A DNA stretch of 64,000 bases from Bacillus sp. FJAT-27225 (GTDB lineage Bacteria > Bacillota > Bacilli > Bacillales > Cytobacillaceae), in the NCBI RefSeq assembly GCF_001685025.1, contig NZ_MAYU01000022.1, positions 434,001 through 498,000 on the forward strand, read 5' to 3'. Shown piece by piece: positions 8,315 to 18,215 of this stretch. The translations under genes and the position numbers were made by a program. The first letter of the stretch is position 1; every line of letters starts with the position of its first letter. The notes below the pieces were generated by a model. The model did not search any database and was not told the origin of the DNA. It saw only the letters and a list, made by a program, of their open reading frames with translations.

Positions 8315-10039
8315 TTAGATTTTGGAATTAACCAATTCCATAAACGCTGATTCAATTTCAGCCAATTTCTGTTTGCTTAATTCAAAGCTTCTGTCATTGA
8401 CGCCAAAATAAAACTTGATCTTCGGTTCAGTGCCGGATGGACGCAGGCAAACCCATGATCCGTCCTCGAGGAAAAACTTCAAAACGTTTGATTTTGGCAA
8501 GTCTATTACAGAATTCCCTTCGGATGATGACCGGACACTTTCAAGGTAATCCTCTGATGCCGTTACCGAGAGTCCTGCCAGTGAAGAAGGGGGATCGATG
8601 CGGAAGCTCGCCATGATATTTGCGATTGCCTCTGCACCATCCTTCCCTTTCATCGTCATGGAGCGGAGCCCCTCTAGGAAGTATCCATATTTTTCGAACA
8701 CTTGCATCAAGCCTTCATATAAGCTCATGCCCTTTTCCTTATAATAAGCACACACTTCAGCAGCCAAAAGAGCCGCCTGGACCGCATCCTTGTCACGGGC
8801 AAAATCGCCAATCAGATAACCGTATGATTCCTCATAGCCAAACAGGAAGGTGTTCTCGCCTGTCTTCTCATATTGCTTGATTTTTTCAGCAATGAATTTA
8901 AACCCTGTCAAAACATCAATCGTTTCCAGACCATAGACTTCGGCAATTTTCCTGCCAAGCTCAGACGTAACAATTGTTTTCAGGACAACACCGTTTTCAG
9001 GAAGTGTCCCCTTTTCCTTCTTCTGGCTTAAGATATAATCAAGCAACAGTGCACCGGTTTGGTTTCCGGTCAGGACAACGTATTCTCCTTCAGTGTTTTT
9101 GACTGCGATGCCAAGCCTGTCTGCATCAGGGTCTGTGGCAATCAGGATATCAGCATTGACCTTTTTGCCATCGCGGATAGCCAGTTCAAATGCTGCATGC
9201 TCTTCCGGGTTGGGGCTTTTCACCGTTGAGAAATCCGCGTCCGGCAGCTCCTGCTCGCTGACGACATGGACTTTATCATAGCCAAGTGCCGCCAGCCCTG
9301 CTCTTACCGGCTTGTTGGCCGTTCCATGCAGAGGGGTAAATACGATCTCAATAGGAGACTCGGAGGAAATAGCCGGGTTTTCAGAAATAGTTGTCAGTTT
9401 TTCCGTATAGGCAGCATCAATCTCAGCCCCAATTGTTTCAATTAATCCCGATGCTTTTAACGTGTCCTCACTCTCGACTTGAATTAGAAGTTCACTTTCA
9501 ACCTCATTCACTTTATCAATGACCAAATCTGCTTCCTTTGGCGGCAATTGGGCACCGTCATCCCCGTATACCTTAAATCCATTATATTCAGGCGGGTTGT
9601 GGCTTGCGGTAATCACAATCCCCGCTGCGGCATTGAGATGCCTTACCGCAAATGACAATTCGGGAGTCGGCCTTAATTCATCGAACACATACGCCTTGAT
9701 ACCCCTCGTAGCCAAGGTTTTTGCAGCCTCCATCGCAAATTCAGGGGATTTATGCCTTGAATCATAGGCAATCGCCACCCCGCGCTGTTTTGCTTCGTTG
9801 CCTTGTTCTTCAATAAACGAAGCAAGGCCGGCAGATGCTTTACGGATTGTGTAGATGTTCATCCTGTTCGTACCTGCACCGATTTCTCCTCTCATCCCGC
9901 CCGTACCAAACTCAAGATCTTTGTAAAAAGCTTCCTCAAGCGATTTTTCGTTTCCTTTCAGCTTGTCCAGTTCGACCCGCAATTCAGGGTCGAGCCGATC
10001 AAATCCAATCCATTTTTCTGCTTTAGCTCTCCAATCCAT
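8315..10039 (-). CDS. pgcA: Alpha-phosphoglucomutase (phospho-sugar mutase)
   Basis: 574 residues, near the 581 of B. subtilis PgcA. It interconverts glucose-6-phosphate and glucose-1-phosphate for UDP-glucose, teichoic acid glycosylation and glycolipid anchor synthesis. Visible motifs are [13 protein letters not shown], the catalytic phosphoserine loop [11 protein letters not shown], the metal loop DPDADRLG, the sugar-specificity GYEESYGY and the C-terminal phosphate-binding RPSGTEPK. Two adjacent ATGs (10042 and 10039) follow GGAGGTATA; the second has better spacing. Its neighbourhood with yhcYZ repeats the B. subtilis order. Confidence 0.95.
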   Translation of the reverse strand: MDWRAKAEKWIGFDRLDPELRVELDKLKGNEKSLEEAFYKDLEFGTGGMRGEIGAGTNRMNIYTIRKASAGLASFIEEQGNEAKQRGVAIAYDSRHKSPEFAMEAAKTLATRGIKAYVFDELRPTPELSFAVRHLNAAAGIVITASHNPPEYNGFKVYGDDGAQLPPKEADLVIDKVNEVESELLIQVESEDTLKASGLIETIGAEIDAAYTEKLTTISENPAISSESPIEIVFTPLHGTANKPVRAGLAALGYDKVHVVSEQELPDADFSTVKSPNPEEHAAFELAIRDGKKVNADILIATDPDADRLGIAVKNTEGEYVVLTGNQTGALLLDYILSQKKEKGTLPENGVVLKTIVTSELGRKIAEVYGLETIDVLTGFKFIAEKIKQYEKTGENTFLFGYEESYGYLIGDFARDKDAVQAALLAAEVCAYYKEKGMSLYEGLMQVFEKYGYFLEGLRSMTMKGKDGAEAIANIMASFRIDPPSSLAGLSVTASEDYLESVRSSSEGNSVIDLPKSNVLKFFLEDGSWVCLRPSGTEPKIKFYFGVNDRSFELSKQKLAEIESAFMELVNSKI

Positions 10040-10212
10040 CATTATACCTCCGCTCATAAAACTCTTACTTTTTTCTAACCATGCCAAAAAAGGGCACTAA
10101 TGTGTATACCCATTATTTTATCGGGTTGCGGGCTATATTTCCAACATTCACTAATTCCAATTTATTGTACAAAAAAATGTTTTCCCTTAAGATATGAAAA
10201 AGGGGTGATACA

Positions 10213-10647
10213 TTGAAAAAAGATAGCAGGGAGAACATTTTGTTTTTGGCCTGGGCAGCCTCCATCATCGCCATATTTGGAAGCCTCTATTTTTCTGAAA
10301 TCCGAAAGTATGAACCATGTGTCCTGTGCTGGTATCAGCGGATACTCATGTACCCGATGGCCCTTCTGCTGGGAATTGCGATTGTAAAAAAAGATTACCG
10401 GATTGCCCTATACAGCGTGTGGCTGTCAGGAATCGGCATGGCTGTTTCTGCCTATCATTATTCACTGCAAAAATTATCGTTTTTGGCCAAAGCATCTCCT
10501 GAATGTGGAAGGATTCCTTGTACCGGGGAATACATTAATTGGCTTGGGTTTATCACTATTCCCTTTCTGGCTTTGACGGCTTTTGCGATTATCTTTATAT
10601 GTAGCCTAATTCTTGTAAGGAAAAACAAGGGGGAATCCATCTCATGA
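10213..10647 (+). CDS. bdbC: Disulfide formation protein BdbC (DsbB family)
   Basis: 144 residues, four transmembrane helices. The first periplasm-side Cys pair is in EPCVLCWYQR, and the second pair is the loop Cys residues of ECGRIPC. It passes electrons from an extracytoplasmic thiol oxidase to quinone, making disulfide bonds in exported proteins. TTG start at 10213 behind AGGGGTGAT. It overlaps the next gene by four bases (ATGA), so the two are translationally coupled and probably form one redox pair. Confidence 0.9.
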   Translation: MKKDSRENILFLAWAASIIAIFGSLYFSEIRKYEPCVLCWYQRILMYPMALLLGIAIVKKDYRIALYSVWLSGIGMAVSAYHYSLQKLSFLAKASPECGRIPCTGEYINWLGFITIPFLALTAFAIIFICSLILVRKNKGESIS

Positions 10648-11117
10648 AAAAGATACTTATTTTTCTTGGAATCATTATTATTTTATTTGCAGGAACAGCT
10701 TATCTTACCAATTTGAGCAACAAAGAAACAGTTGATGCGAAAAATCCGTATGGAAAAGACAATCTGCATCCTGAAACCGTTGCACAGCTCAAGGATCCAC
10801 ATTACCAAAATATCATTACTTTGAATGGCTTGAATGAAAAACTCGAAAGCGGCGAAGATGCTACTGTCTACTTTTATAGCCCAACTTGTTCGTATTGCAA
10901 AGAATCGACTCCAATTTTAATGCCACTGGCCAAAGATATGGATATAACCATTGATCAGTTGAATGTACTGGAATATGAGAGCGCATGGGATGAATTCGCG
11001 ATTGAGGGAACCCCGACATTAATTCACTTTGAAGGCGGCAAGGAAGTCGCAAGGGTAACAGGCGGACAGGATAAGGAACAATACCAGCAATGGCTCGCTG
11101 ACAATGTAAAAGATTAA
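10644..11117 (+). CDS. Membrane-anchored thioredoxin-fold protein partnering BdbC
   Basis: 157 residues. An N-terminal signal anchor (KKILIFLGIIIILFAGTAYL) is followed by a thioredoxin fold with the redox motif SPTCSYCKESTP and the cis-Pro loop EGTPTLIHF. It acts outside the membrane as a thiol-disulfide oxidoreductase and is likely reoxidised by BdbC. It is shorter than B. subtilis BdbD (222 residues) and lacks that inserted helical domain, so it is nearer to a simple thioredoxin. Confidence 0.85.
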   Translation: MKKILIFLGIIIILFAGTAYLTNLSNKETVDAKNPYGKDNLHPETVAQLKDPHYQNIITLNGLNEKLESGEDATVYFYSPTCSYCKESTPILMPLAKDMDITIDQLNVLEYESAWDEFAIEGTPTLIHFEGGKEVARVTGGQDKEQYQQWLADNVKD

Positions 11118-11125
11118 AAAACAGC

Positions 11126-11162
11126 CAAAAACGCCCGCAACTTTTACCTGCAGGCGTTTTTG
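11126..11162 (+). terminator. Terminator after the bdbC-thioredoxin operon
   Basis: AAAAACGCC pairs with GGCGTTTTT, with GCA/TGC continuing after a mismatch, ending in T-rich sequence. Confidence 0.75.
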
Positions 11163-11174
11163 TTAGGACTTATT

Positions 11175-11564
11175 TTAGACAGGCAATTGATTGGCGGCAG
11201 GTGCGTACATATTGAAGATTGAATCTGCGCCTTTTTTTTCGGGAACGAAAGAACTATAATCAAAAGGAAAATAAAGTCCATAATCACGCAGATTATCGGC
11301 ATTTTTTTCAAAGAGAGCCCTGTGGTAGTCTCCAGGCACTGGCGCTTCAAGGATAAAAATGATAGTCTGCAGGCTGGCCATCACATAGAAAGCGTCCCTC
11401 AGGGTTCCATATGAAGCGCTTTCCATATGTAGGACAGAGAGCCGTTTAAACTCCAAAATCTCTTTCTCAGTAAAATACAAAGGCAAAATCCGTGAATAAA
11501 AACAATGAATAAGTCCGTTAATTTCTTCCTCCTGGCCGGGGGTTGATGCGAAAACAATCCTCAC
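11175..11564 (-). CDS. yhcU: YhcU family protein (DUF5365-like)
   Basis: 129 residues beginning RIVFASTPGQEEEI, the N-terminal signature I recall from B. subtilis YhcU, with LSVLHME and DYGLYFPFDYSSF later. The GTG at 11564 has AAGGTGG eight bases upstream; the GTG at 11576 has none. Divergent from the yhcT-like gene, which matches B. subtilis yhcT-yhcU adjacency. Function unknown. Confidence 0.75.
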   Translation of the reverse strand: MRIVFASTPGQEEEINGLIHCFYSRILPLYFTEKEILEFKRLSVLHMESASYGTLRDAFYVMASLQTIIFILEAPVPGDYHRALFEKNADNLRDYGLYFPFDYSSFVPEKKGADSIFNMYAPAANQLPV

Positions 11565-11683
11565 TAAAAAGCCCACCTTTTGTTACATTTGTAAACTTCG
11601 CGTAATATACCAATAGAATAGCATATTCCAACTGTAAAAAGGCTGGTAATTTAAACCACGATTCAGGAAGGAAGGATAATCGG

Positions 11684-12604
11684 ATGCTGACCACTAAAAT
11701 GCTTGGGAACAAGCTAGAATTAACCATTCCCTTTGCCTGGCAAGGGATTACGGTCCAACAGATTTTCAGGGAAAAATGGAAAACTTCCAAAAAACAGGCA
11801 CATTTATTCCGGATGGAAGGAAGAGTGACCTTCAAAGGGGAAAAAATTGGCTGGGACAAGCCGCTGGATGCTGGTTCAAAGCTCCTGATGGATCTCTTTG
11901 ATACTCAACCCACGGAGGTTGAGCCTTTTTACCTTGACCTGGCGATTTTATATGAAGATGAACATGTCCTGGTTGTCAATAAACCCGCTTTTTTAAATAC
12001 CCATCCCAATACTCCCGGGGAAACAGAAACACTCCTTAATGCTGTCTCCTTCCATCTTCAATCAGAAGGAAAAGGCGCTTCAGTTCAGCAAACCCATCGG
12101 CTGGACCGGGATACGACCGGAGCGATATTGTTTGCAAAACACCCATTGGCAGGCGCCATTCTGGATGGGATGCTTGAAAAGCGATTGATCAAACGAACGT
12201 ATATTGCTGCGGTGTGCGGAACAGGATTAAAGAAAAAAGACACAATCAACCTGCCGATTGGGAGAGACCGGCACCATTCTGTTCGAAGAAGGGTTTCACC
12301 TTCGGGACAGGCAGCCATCACCCATTACAAAGTTCTGAAAACCGAGCCATACAATAAACTAACCTTTGTGGCCTGCCGGCTTGATACAGGCCGGACACAT
12401 CAAATCAGGGTCCACTTTAGCCACATTGGCTATCCCCTGGCGGGTGATGAGCTTTACGGCGGAAGACCGCTGTTCACCAGGCAGGCCTTGCACGCTGCTA
12501 AACTTGAGTTCACCCATCCAATTACGCTCGAAAGGTTGGCTGTACGTGCTCCATTCATGGACAGCCCACCGATATTCAAGGACATTGACCTCGAAAAAAT
12601 TTAG
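11684..12604 (+). CDS. yhcT: RluA-family pseudouridine synthase, YhcT-like
   Basis: 306 residues. Isomerises uridine to pseudouridine in RNA, presumably rRNA. The catalytic motif THRLDRDTTGAILFA (Asp in RLD) is intact, with the C-terminal RTHQIRVHFSHIGYPLAGDELYGG. An S4-like N-terminal segment is shortened. ATG 11684 has AGGAAGGA upstream. The exact uridine target cannot be read from the sequence. Confidence 0.9.
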   Translation: MLTTKMLGNKLELTIPFAWQGITVQQIFREKWKTSKKQAHLFRMEGRVTFKGEKIGWDKPLDAGSKLLMDLFDTQPTEVEPFYLDLAILYEDEHVLVVNKPAFLNTHPNTPGETETLLNAVSFHLQSEGKGASVQQTHRLDRDTTGAILFAKHPLAGAILDGMLEKRLIKRTYIAAVCGTGLKKKDTINLPIGRDRHHSVRRRVSPSGQAAITHYKVLKTEPYNKLTFVACRLDTGRTHQIRVHFSHIGYPLAGDELYGGRPLFTRQALHAAKLEFTHPITLERLAVRAPFMDSPPIFKDIDLEKI

Positions 12605-12620
12605 GATTTTACCAAAAAAC

Positions 12621-12650
12621 TAAAGGCCTCCCATGGTTGGGAGGCCTTTA
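12621..12650. terminator. Bidirectional terminator between yhcT and GlsB-like gene
   Basis: AAAGGCCTCCCA pairs perfectly with TGGGAGGCCTTT around a four-base loop; A and T tracts flank both sides. It serves two converging genes. Confidence 0.85.
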
Positions 12651-12656
12651 ACCTTG

Positions 12657-12914
12657 TTAGTGATTAGATTTTCTGAATGCCTTCATAATCATGCTTAGCA
12701 GGAATACCAGGATAACTGCTCCAATAATGGCAGGAATTATCGCAAAGCCGCCGACTACAGGACCCCAATCGCCCAAGATCGCTGTACCTAACCATGCACC
12801 AACGAAACCTGCAATAATATTACCTATAATTCCGCCCGGAATATCCCTGCCTACTACCATCCCTGCTAACCAACCTATAATACCGCCTACTATTAATGCC
12901 CATAGAAATTCCAT
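12657..12914 (-). CDS. GlsB/YeaQ/YmgE family stress-response membrane protein
   Basis: 85 residues, three hydrophobic Gly-rich helices (LIVGGIIGWLAGMVV, IIAGFVGAWLGTAIL, AIIGAVILVFLLSMI), the transglycosylase-associated-protein family. Small integral membrane protein linked to general stress in Firmicutes. A sigma-B-like promoter lies upstream, which agrees with that role. Confidence 0.85.
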   Translation of the reverse strand: MEFLWALIVGGIIGWLAGMVVGRDIPGGIIGNIIAGFVGAWLGTAILGDWGPVVGGFAIIPAIIGAVILVFLLSMIMKAFRKSNH

Positions 12915-13022
12915 GTGGTTTTCACTCCTTGAAAGTTTGTGTTTGTATATTCTGCTGCAGCAGCAAACAGTTATTAGAACGGTTTGTTCCTTCGTGTCTC
13001 GCTAACTGTTTGTACCTTTAAA

Positions 13023-13047
13023 TTACCCGCATTTTTTTATAATAAAC
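13023..13047 (-). promoter_or_regulatory. Candidate sigma-B promoter of the GlsB-like gene
   Basis: On the minus strand GTTTAT (13042-13047) and GGGTAA (13023-13028) are separated by 13 bases, close to the sigma-B consensus GTTTAA-N12-14-GGGTAT. It lies about 110 bp upstream of the ATG at 12914. Confidence 0.45.
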
Positions 13048-13301
13048 ACTCCCTTGAAAAGTAGCTTGCCCATATTTAATATTTTTATTTATCCGGCAAT
13101 TTATTATCTAAATATAATGAACATGGTTGTCGTTTTATAGCAGGATTTCACTTTATTATAGAAATAGGTTGATTATTTTCTCTATACATAAGAACAACCC
13201 GCCGTTCGCGAGTTTTATCGGTGAATGAAATTCTTATACGATAGGAATGATTAAATCAAACTTTTCCTATTATATAGATTGAAAAAATAATTTTTCTAAA
13301 T
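13048..13301. other. AT-rich intergenic stretch, no gene seen
   Basis: No frame with a start, ribosome site and sensible composition on either strand, and no convincing hairpin. It separates the GlsB-like promoter from the diverged repeat element. Confidence 0.5.
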
Positions 13302-13545
13302 AGGTCTGTTTATTTCCGTTCTACATTAGGAAAGCTTCTTAGAATTTTCATCGCAGGGACAGACGTTCTTTGCCTGTCACGAGGCGCTTCGCGGACCTTA
13401 GGGGCGTGCGGTGAGCCTATCTAGCTGCTCCCACGCATGACGTTGAAAAAGCTTCCCTGAAAAAACATCGCAGGAGAAAATGCGCTTTTTGCATTTTCGA
13501 ACGAACTTCGCGCCTTCCTCTCTCATCCAGGACTTCAAAAAAATT
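13302..13545 (-). repeat. Diverged shorter relative of the 30.7-kb MITE
   Basis: Read on the minus strand this stretch shares several blocks with the MITE at 30742-31230: GGCGCGAAG..TCGTTCGAAAATGC, GCATTTTCTCCTGCGATG, TTCAACGTC.TGCG, GCGAAGCGCCTCGTGACAGG and CTGTCCCTGCGATG. One end (AGGTCTGTTTA at 13302) resembles the MITE end AGGCTCTGTTAA. The other end is not recognisable and the middle is much shorter. No coding frame here is credible. Confidence 0.65.
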
Positions 13546-13562
13546 TTCAAATTCACCATATA

Positions 13563-13594
13563 TAATAAAAAAACCTCCCTCAAAATGAGGGAGG
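13563..13594 (-). terminator. Terminator after the aldo/keto reductase gene
   Basis: CCTCCCTC pairs with GAGGGAGG, followed on the minus strand by TTTTTTTATT, 14 bases past the stop. Confidence 0.85.
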
Positions 13595-13607
13595 ACAAAT
13601 AAATGAA

Positions 13608-14435
13608 TTAAAAATCAAAGTTTTCGGGATCGGGTCCGAAGCGAGTATTGGCATCCAGGCCATCTATTAATGCCATATCTTCATCCGAGAGTTCAAAGTC
13701 ATATATAGCAGCATTCTCCTGTAGTCTTGCAGGAGTAACAGATTTTGGAATAATCGCAACCCCGTTCTGCAAATGCCACCTTAAAATAATTTGTGCCGGT
13801 GTTTTTCCATAGTTGCCTGCAATCGCAGTTAATACAGGATCCGCTAATATCCGGCCTCTCGCTAAAGGCGACCAGGCTTGGAGCAATATCCCTTGTTCGC
13901 TGCAAAATTTCACCAAGTCCTTTTGTGCCAATACCGGGTGGAGTTCCACTTGATTAACCATTGGCTTAATCGTGCTTTGTTCCATTAAGTCTTCGAGGTG
14001 ATGAATATTGAAATTACTCACCCCGATTGCCCGAACTTTTCCATTCGAATAAAGCTCTTCCAGTGCCTTCCAGGTATCTTTGTATTTTTCCTTGACCGGC
14101 CAGTGGATGAGATACAAATCAATATAGTCCAGCCCAAGCTTTTGAAGGCTTGTATCAAAGGCCTTTAGTGTGCTTTCATAACCTTGTTCACTGTTCCACA
14201 CCTTTGTTGTAATGAATATTTCCTCACGGGGAATTCCGCTGTTTCTAACCGCCCGCCCGACTCCTTCTTCATTTTCATAAAGGGCGGCAGTGTCAATCAG
14301 CCTGTAGCCTAGCCGGAGTGCCTCTGCAACAGTGGCTTCTGTTTGTTTCCCCTCTTCCACTTTATATACTCCCAGTCCAAAATAGGGCATTTCGACACCG
14401 TTATGTAAGCGGAATGTATCGTTTAATGATGACAA
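13608..14435 (-). CDS. Aldo/keto reductase, YvgN (glyoxal reductase)-like
   Basis: 275 residues, NADPH-dependent reductase of small aldehydes. The (alpha/beta)8 barrel signatures are [14 protein letters not shown] (catalytic Asp and Tyr), TTKVWN (Lys), YLIHWP (His), GVSNF, and the C-terminal cofactor loop [13 protein letters not shown]. The sequence follows B. subtilis YvgN closely. TTG start at 14435 with GGAGGG upstream. Probably a detoxifier of glyoxal and methylglyoxal. Confidence 0.9.
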   Translation of the reverse strand: MSSLNDTFRLHNGVEMPYFGLGVYKVEEGKQTEATVAEALRLGYRLIDTAALYENEEGVGRAVRNSGIPREEIFITTKVWNSEQGYESTLKAFDTSLQKLGLDYIDLYLIHWPVKEKYKDTWKALEELYSNGKVRAIGVSNFNIHHLEDLMEQSTIKPMVNQVELHPVLAQKDLVKFCSEQGILLQAWSPLARGRILADPVLTAIAGNYGKTPAQIILRWHLQNGVAIIPKSVTPARLQENAAIYDFELSDEDMALIDGLDANTRFGPDPENFDF

Positions 14436-14733
14436 TGAAAAAATCCCTCCTTTACAGTTTCACCCTTATTCTACATGGATTTGCAGTTGCTTGCACAAGA
14501 TAAGAAAATCAATTAGTACAGTTTCGGTTTGTTAAGATAAAAAAGGGTATAAGAAAAAGTAATGTAAATAACAAATAAATTTTTTGTAAACTTCATTAAA
14601 AAAACGCCTCAATAATGAACTTTATAATGTTAAGTTTTTGTAAATTTAGCGTAAACCACTTCCCAATTTCGACAAGTTTCTTATACAATTAGTAAGCTTA
14701 CGAAATCATTAATCTAGTAAATGGAGGAAGACC

Positions 14734-15351
14734 ATGGTTTTCAAGAAAAATGATAAATTCAGCAGCCTGCTAAGTGAAATCGCATCAAACCTAAAGGAAA
14801 GCGCAAATTATTTCACCGATTACAAACTGAAAAATGTCTCAGACCTCAAAATCTTTTCAGAAAGCATGAAGGAATTCGAATCCAAAGGCGATACGTTTGT
14901 CCATTCTGTTATAAAGGAATTGAACGATGCGTTCATTACACCGATTGAAAGAGAAGATATCCTCCACCTTTCAAACAGCATGGATGATGTCCTCGACGGA
15001 CTTGAACATTGCGCTGCCCTATTTGAGATGTATTCCATAACAGAGGCAGATGATTATATGAAGCAATTCACAATTGCGATTCAAAGCAGTGTTTTAGAAA
15101 TTGAGAAAGCTGTAACTCTGCTTGCTTCGAAAAAGCTGTTGCAAATCCGCGAGCATGCAATCTCAATTAAGGATTATGAATCAAAATGCGATGGCATCCT
15201 CCGTCAGTCTATTAAGAACCTGTTCACTGTTGAAAAGGATCCAATCCGGATTATCCAGTACAAAGAAATTTATGAGACACTCGAGGATATCGCAGATAGC
15301 TGCCAGGGAGTAGCCAATACACTTGAAACCATCATAATGAAAAACGCATAA
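14734..15351 (+). CDS. DUF47 (PhoU-like) protein, YkaA-like
   Basis: 205 residues, all-helical PhoU-like fold with the two paired acidic repeats of DUF47 (ESKGDTFVHSVIKELNDAF with ITPIEREDI, and YESKCDGILRQS with ETLEDIADSCQGVANT). These bind metal and regulate Pit transporters. The following phosphate transporter begins 11 bases later, as in B. subtilis ykaA-ykaB. Cytoplasmic; likely modulates the transporter. Confidence 0.9.
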   Translation: MVFKKNDKFSSLLSEIASNLKESANYFTDYKLKNVSDLKIFSESMKEFESKGDTFVHSVIKELNDAFITPIEREDILHLSNSMDDVLDGLEHCAALFEMYSITEADDYMKQFTIAIQSSVLEIEKAVTLLASKKLLQIREHAISIKDYESKCDGILRQSIKNLFTVEKDPIRIIQYKEIYETLEDIADSCQGVANTLETIIMKNA

Positions 15352-15362
15352 GGAGCGGAACA

Positions 15363-16361
15363 ATGGATCCAGTATTTATTTTAACAGTAGCGATCGTCAT
15401 TTTCGCTCTTGCGTTCGATTTCATCAATGGGTTCCATGATACGGCAAATGCGATCGCAACGTCTGTTTCCACTAAGGCATTAAAACCGAGGCATGCCATT
15501 ATTTTGGCTGCTGTCATGAATTTCGTGGGCGCAATGACGTTTACTGGTGTAGCAAAGACAATCACGAAGGACATTGTTGACCCTTTCACTTTGCAGAACG
15601 GTTCAATTGTTATTTTGGCTGCACTGCTGTCCGGTATAACATGGAACCTCCTGACATGGTACTATGGGATTCCGAGCAGTTCGTCACACACACTTATTGG
15701 TTCAATTGCAGGCGCTGCCATAGCCTCTGCAGGCATTAGTTCACTGAACTACACTGGTTTCCTGAAAATACTGCAGGCACTCATCTTCTCGCCAATTTTA
15801 GCTTTCGTTGTTGGTTATATTGTTTACAGCATTTTTAAAATTCTTTTCAAAGATGCCAACCTCACGAAAACAAACAGGAATTTCAGGTTTATCCAAATTG
15901 GAACTGCCGCCCTTCAATCCTATACGCATGGAACGAATGATGCCCAGAAGGCTATGGGGATTATTACGATGGCCTTAATTGCCAACAACTATGTTGACTC
16001 AACCGATATCCCATTCTGGGTTCAATTCTCCTGTGCTGTTGCAATGGGGCTTGGAACTTCGGTTGGCGGATGGAAAATCATCAAGACGGTTGGCGGCAAG
16101 ATTATGAAAATCCGCCCAATCAATGGTGTTGCAGCTGATTTGACTGGCGCGATGATTATCTTTGGCGCGACTTATATTCATATGCCAGTCAGTACTACCC
16201 ATGTCATTTCTTCTGGTATTCTTGGTGTAGGCGCTTCCCATCGCCTGAAGGGCGTTAAATGGGGGACTGCGCAACGGATGCTGATTACATGGGTAATCAC
16301 GTTACCGATTTCGGCGACAATAGCGGCACTTTTCTACTACATCCTCAATATTTTCATTTAA
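15363..16361 (+). CDS. pit: Low-affinity inorganic phosphate transporter
   Basis: 332 residues, about ten membrane helices. Both PHO4 signature repeats are present: GFHDTANAIATSVST near the N-terminus and THGTNDAQKAMGII in the second half, plus GIPSSSSHTLIGS and PVSTTHVISSGI loops. It takes up phosphate (as metal complex) driven by protons. Cotranscribed with the DUF47 regulator. Confidence 0.93.
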   Translation: MDPVFILTVAIVIFALAFDFINGFHDTANAIATSVSTKALKPRHAIILAAVMNFVGAMTFTGVAKTITKDIVDPFTLQNGSIVILAALLSGITWNLLTWYYGIPSSSSHTLIGSIAGAAIASAGISSLNYTGFLKILQALIFSPILAFVVGYIVYSIFKILFKDANLTKTNRNFRFIQIGTAALQSYTHGTNDAQKAMGIITMALIANNYVDSTDIPFWVQFSCAVAMGLGTSVGGWKIIKTVGGKIMKIRPINGVAADLTGAMIIFGATYIHMPVSTTHVISSGILGVGASHRLKGVKWGTAQRMLITWVITLPISATIAALFYYILNIFI

Positions 16362-16367
16362 AGGTAA

Positions 16368-16398
16368 AATGGCATCTTCCCCTTTGGGAAGATGCCAT
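16368..16398. terminator. Bidirectional terminator between pit and aspA
   Basis: ATGGCATCTTCCC pairs perfectly with GGGAAGATGCCAT around CTTT. It serves converging pit and aspA. Confidence 0.8.
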
Positions 16399-16406
16399 TC
16401 TTGCGT

Positions 16407-17849
16407 TTATGCTTCAATTAAGTTTCGTTTTCTAAGCAGCTCTTTTCCGGATATACCTGGGTCTGTCATTTCGAATGGATCAAGGATGATATCCAGTTCC
16501 TCCCGAGTCAGGACTCCCTTCTCAATGCACAGCTCCCGAACCGATTTCCCAGCCTCAATTGCCTCGTTGGCAATAGCAGCGGCTGTTTCGTATCCAACAT
16601 GGGGATTAATAGCAGTTATGATCCCGACACTATTGTTTACATATTCCTCAAGCCGCTCCCGATTGGCTTCAATGCCTTCAAGGCAATAGCGCTGGAACAC
16701 ATCAAAAACATTTGTCATAATTTTAATCGACTGAAGCAGGTTGAAAACGAGTACCGGCTCCATTACATTCAATTCAAATTGGCCAGCCTCCGCTGCCAGA
16801 CAAATCGTATGGTCATTCCCGATAACCTGGAATGCTACCTGGTTCAGCACTTCCACCATGACCGGGTTCACTTTCCCCGGCATAATCGACGAGCCAGGCT
16901 GGCGGGCAGGAAGTTTGATTTCCGCAAGACCGGCCCGCGGCCCTGAAGCCATCATCCTTAGGTCATTGGCTATTTTGGACATATTCATCATGCAAACCTT
17001 AAGGGCTGCCGAGACTTCCAGATAGCTATCCGTATTTTGGGTGGCATCGACAAGGTGGTCAGCCTTTTCCAGAGGGAAGCCACTGTATTCGGCTAGGTAG
17101 TGAACCACTCTTTCAATATAGGCGGGGTCAGCATTCAGTCCTGTACCTACTGCTGTTGCCCCCATATTTACAACATACAGATGCTGCCTTGATGTTTGGA
17201 TCCTGCCAATATCCCGGCCAAGCACACGGGCATAAGCCATGAATTCCTGTCCTAGCCTGATGGGAACTGCATCCTGAAGGTGGGTTCTGCCCATCTTGAT
17301 AACATGATCAAATTCGGCTGATTTTTTGAAAAATGCCTGTTGAAGCTCATCCATGTTCGCCAGCAAACCTTGCAGAGAATCCAGGACGGCAATATGAATT
17401 GCGGTTGGAAAAGCATCATTAGTGGATTGGGCCATATTAACATGAGTGTTCGGGCTGATAATATGATAGCTTCCCTTTTGTTTTCCGATTAGCTCCAGTG
17501 CCCTGTTGGCAATTACCTCATTGGCATTCATATTGACAGAAGTTCCAGCCCCGCCCTGAATAGGGTCGACAATGAATTGATCATGCCAATTGCCATCAAT
17601 AATTTCGTCTGCCGCAGCAATAATAGCATCAGCAATTATTTCTTCAAGCTGCCCTGTTGCTTTATTTGCCATAGCCGCGGACCTTTTTACAATCGCCATA
17701 GCCTTGATAAGGCTCGTATCAATTTTATAGCCCGTAATTGGGAAATTTTCAACCGCACGCAGTGTTTGAATCCCATAATAGGCATCGAACGGGACCTCTT
17801 TTTTCCCAAGAAAATCTTTTTCAATTCTGTATTTATCTCTCTTGTCCAA
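16407..17849 (-). CDS. aspA: Aspartate ammonia-lyase
   Basis: 480 residues, fumarase/aspartase superfamily. Deaminates aspartate to fumarate. Motifs include DPIQGGAGTSVNMNANEV, SPNTHVNMAQSTNDAFPTA, GRTHLQDAVPI and the mobile catalytic loop GSSIMPGKVNP. It closely follows the B. subtilis aspartase. The TTG at 17849 has AAGGGGG nine bases upstream; the ATG at 17858 touches the ribosome site and is less likely. No asparaginase gene precedes it here, unlike the ansAB operon of B. subtilis. Confidence 0.93.
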   Translation of the reverse strand: MDKRDKYRIEKDFLGKKEVPFDAYYGIQTLRAVENFPITGYKIDTSLIKAMAIVKRSAAMANKATGQLEEIIADAIIAAADEIIDGNWHDQFIVDPIQGGAGTSVNMNANEVIANRALELIGKQKGSYHIISPNTHVNMAQSTNDAFPTAIHIAVLDSLQGLLANMDELQQAFFKKSAEFDHVIKMGRTHLQDAVPIRLGQEFMAYARVLGRDIGRIQTSRQHLYVVNMGATAVGTGLNADPAYIERVVHYLAEYSGFPLEKADHLVDATQNTDSYLEVSAALKVCMMNMSKIANDLRMMASGPRAGLAEIKLPARQPGSSIMPGKVNPVMVEVLNQVAFQVIGNDHTICLAAEAGQFELNVMEPVLVFNLLQSIKIMTNVFDVFQRYCLEGIEANRERLEEYVNNSVGIITAINPHVGYETAAAIANEAIEAGKSVRELCIEKGVLTREELDIILDPFEMTDPGISGKELLRKRNLIEA

Positions 17850-17953
17850 AGTGCGCATCCCCCTTGTTAGCTCCCTTATAGTATACCTTATCAATGAAGA
17901 AGAATGTGAGCAGTGATACTTGACACTGTAAAGTCGGGGCATGGGAAAAACTT

Positions 17954-18034
17954 TTACATCTTTTTGTCTTCCCTGCCTGGAATGAAAATCTGCCCGTTCT
18001 TCCCAACGCCAAGGAGAGGTCCTTTAGCATACAT
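17954..18034 (-). CDS. Possible 26-residue peptide gene
   Basis: ATG at 18034 follows AAAAGG by about 9 bases and encodes MYAKGPLLGVGK...GREDKKM. It is short and I do not recognise it. The Gly/Lys-rich sequence looks protein-like but could be a remnant. No terminator follows. Reported only because start context and composition are better than chance. Confidence 0.25.
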   Translation of the reverse strand: MYAKGPLLGVGKNGQIFIPGREDKKM

Positions 18035-18215
18035 AAGGGATTACCTTTTTAATTAAAACACTAACTACATATTAGTGTATTTGCAGAAGAATCCAGAAAC
18101 AATAAAATGACTTGTAAACAAATTTATGAACATTGACTTTATTCCCTCATGTAAAAGATTACAACAGTTCCTACAGGGGAAGGTAGAAAATAAGTTTATG
18201 TTTAGGAGAAGATCA

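Noticed and set aside
13398-13598. 66-codon minus-strand frame
   Set aside because: Lies in the diverged repeat element and includes a terminator; the protein is only repeat translation.
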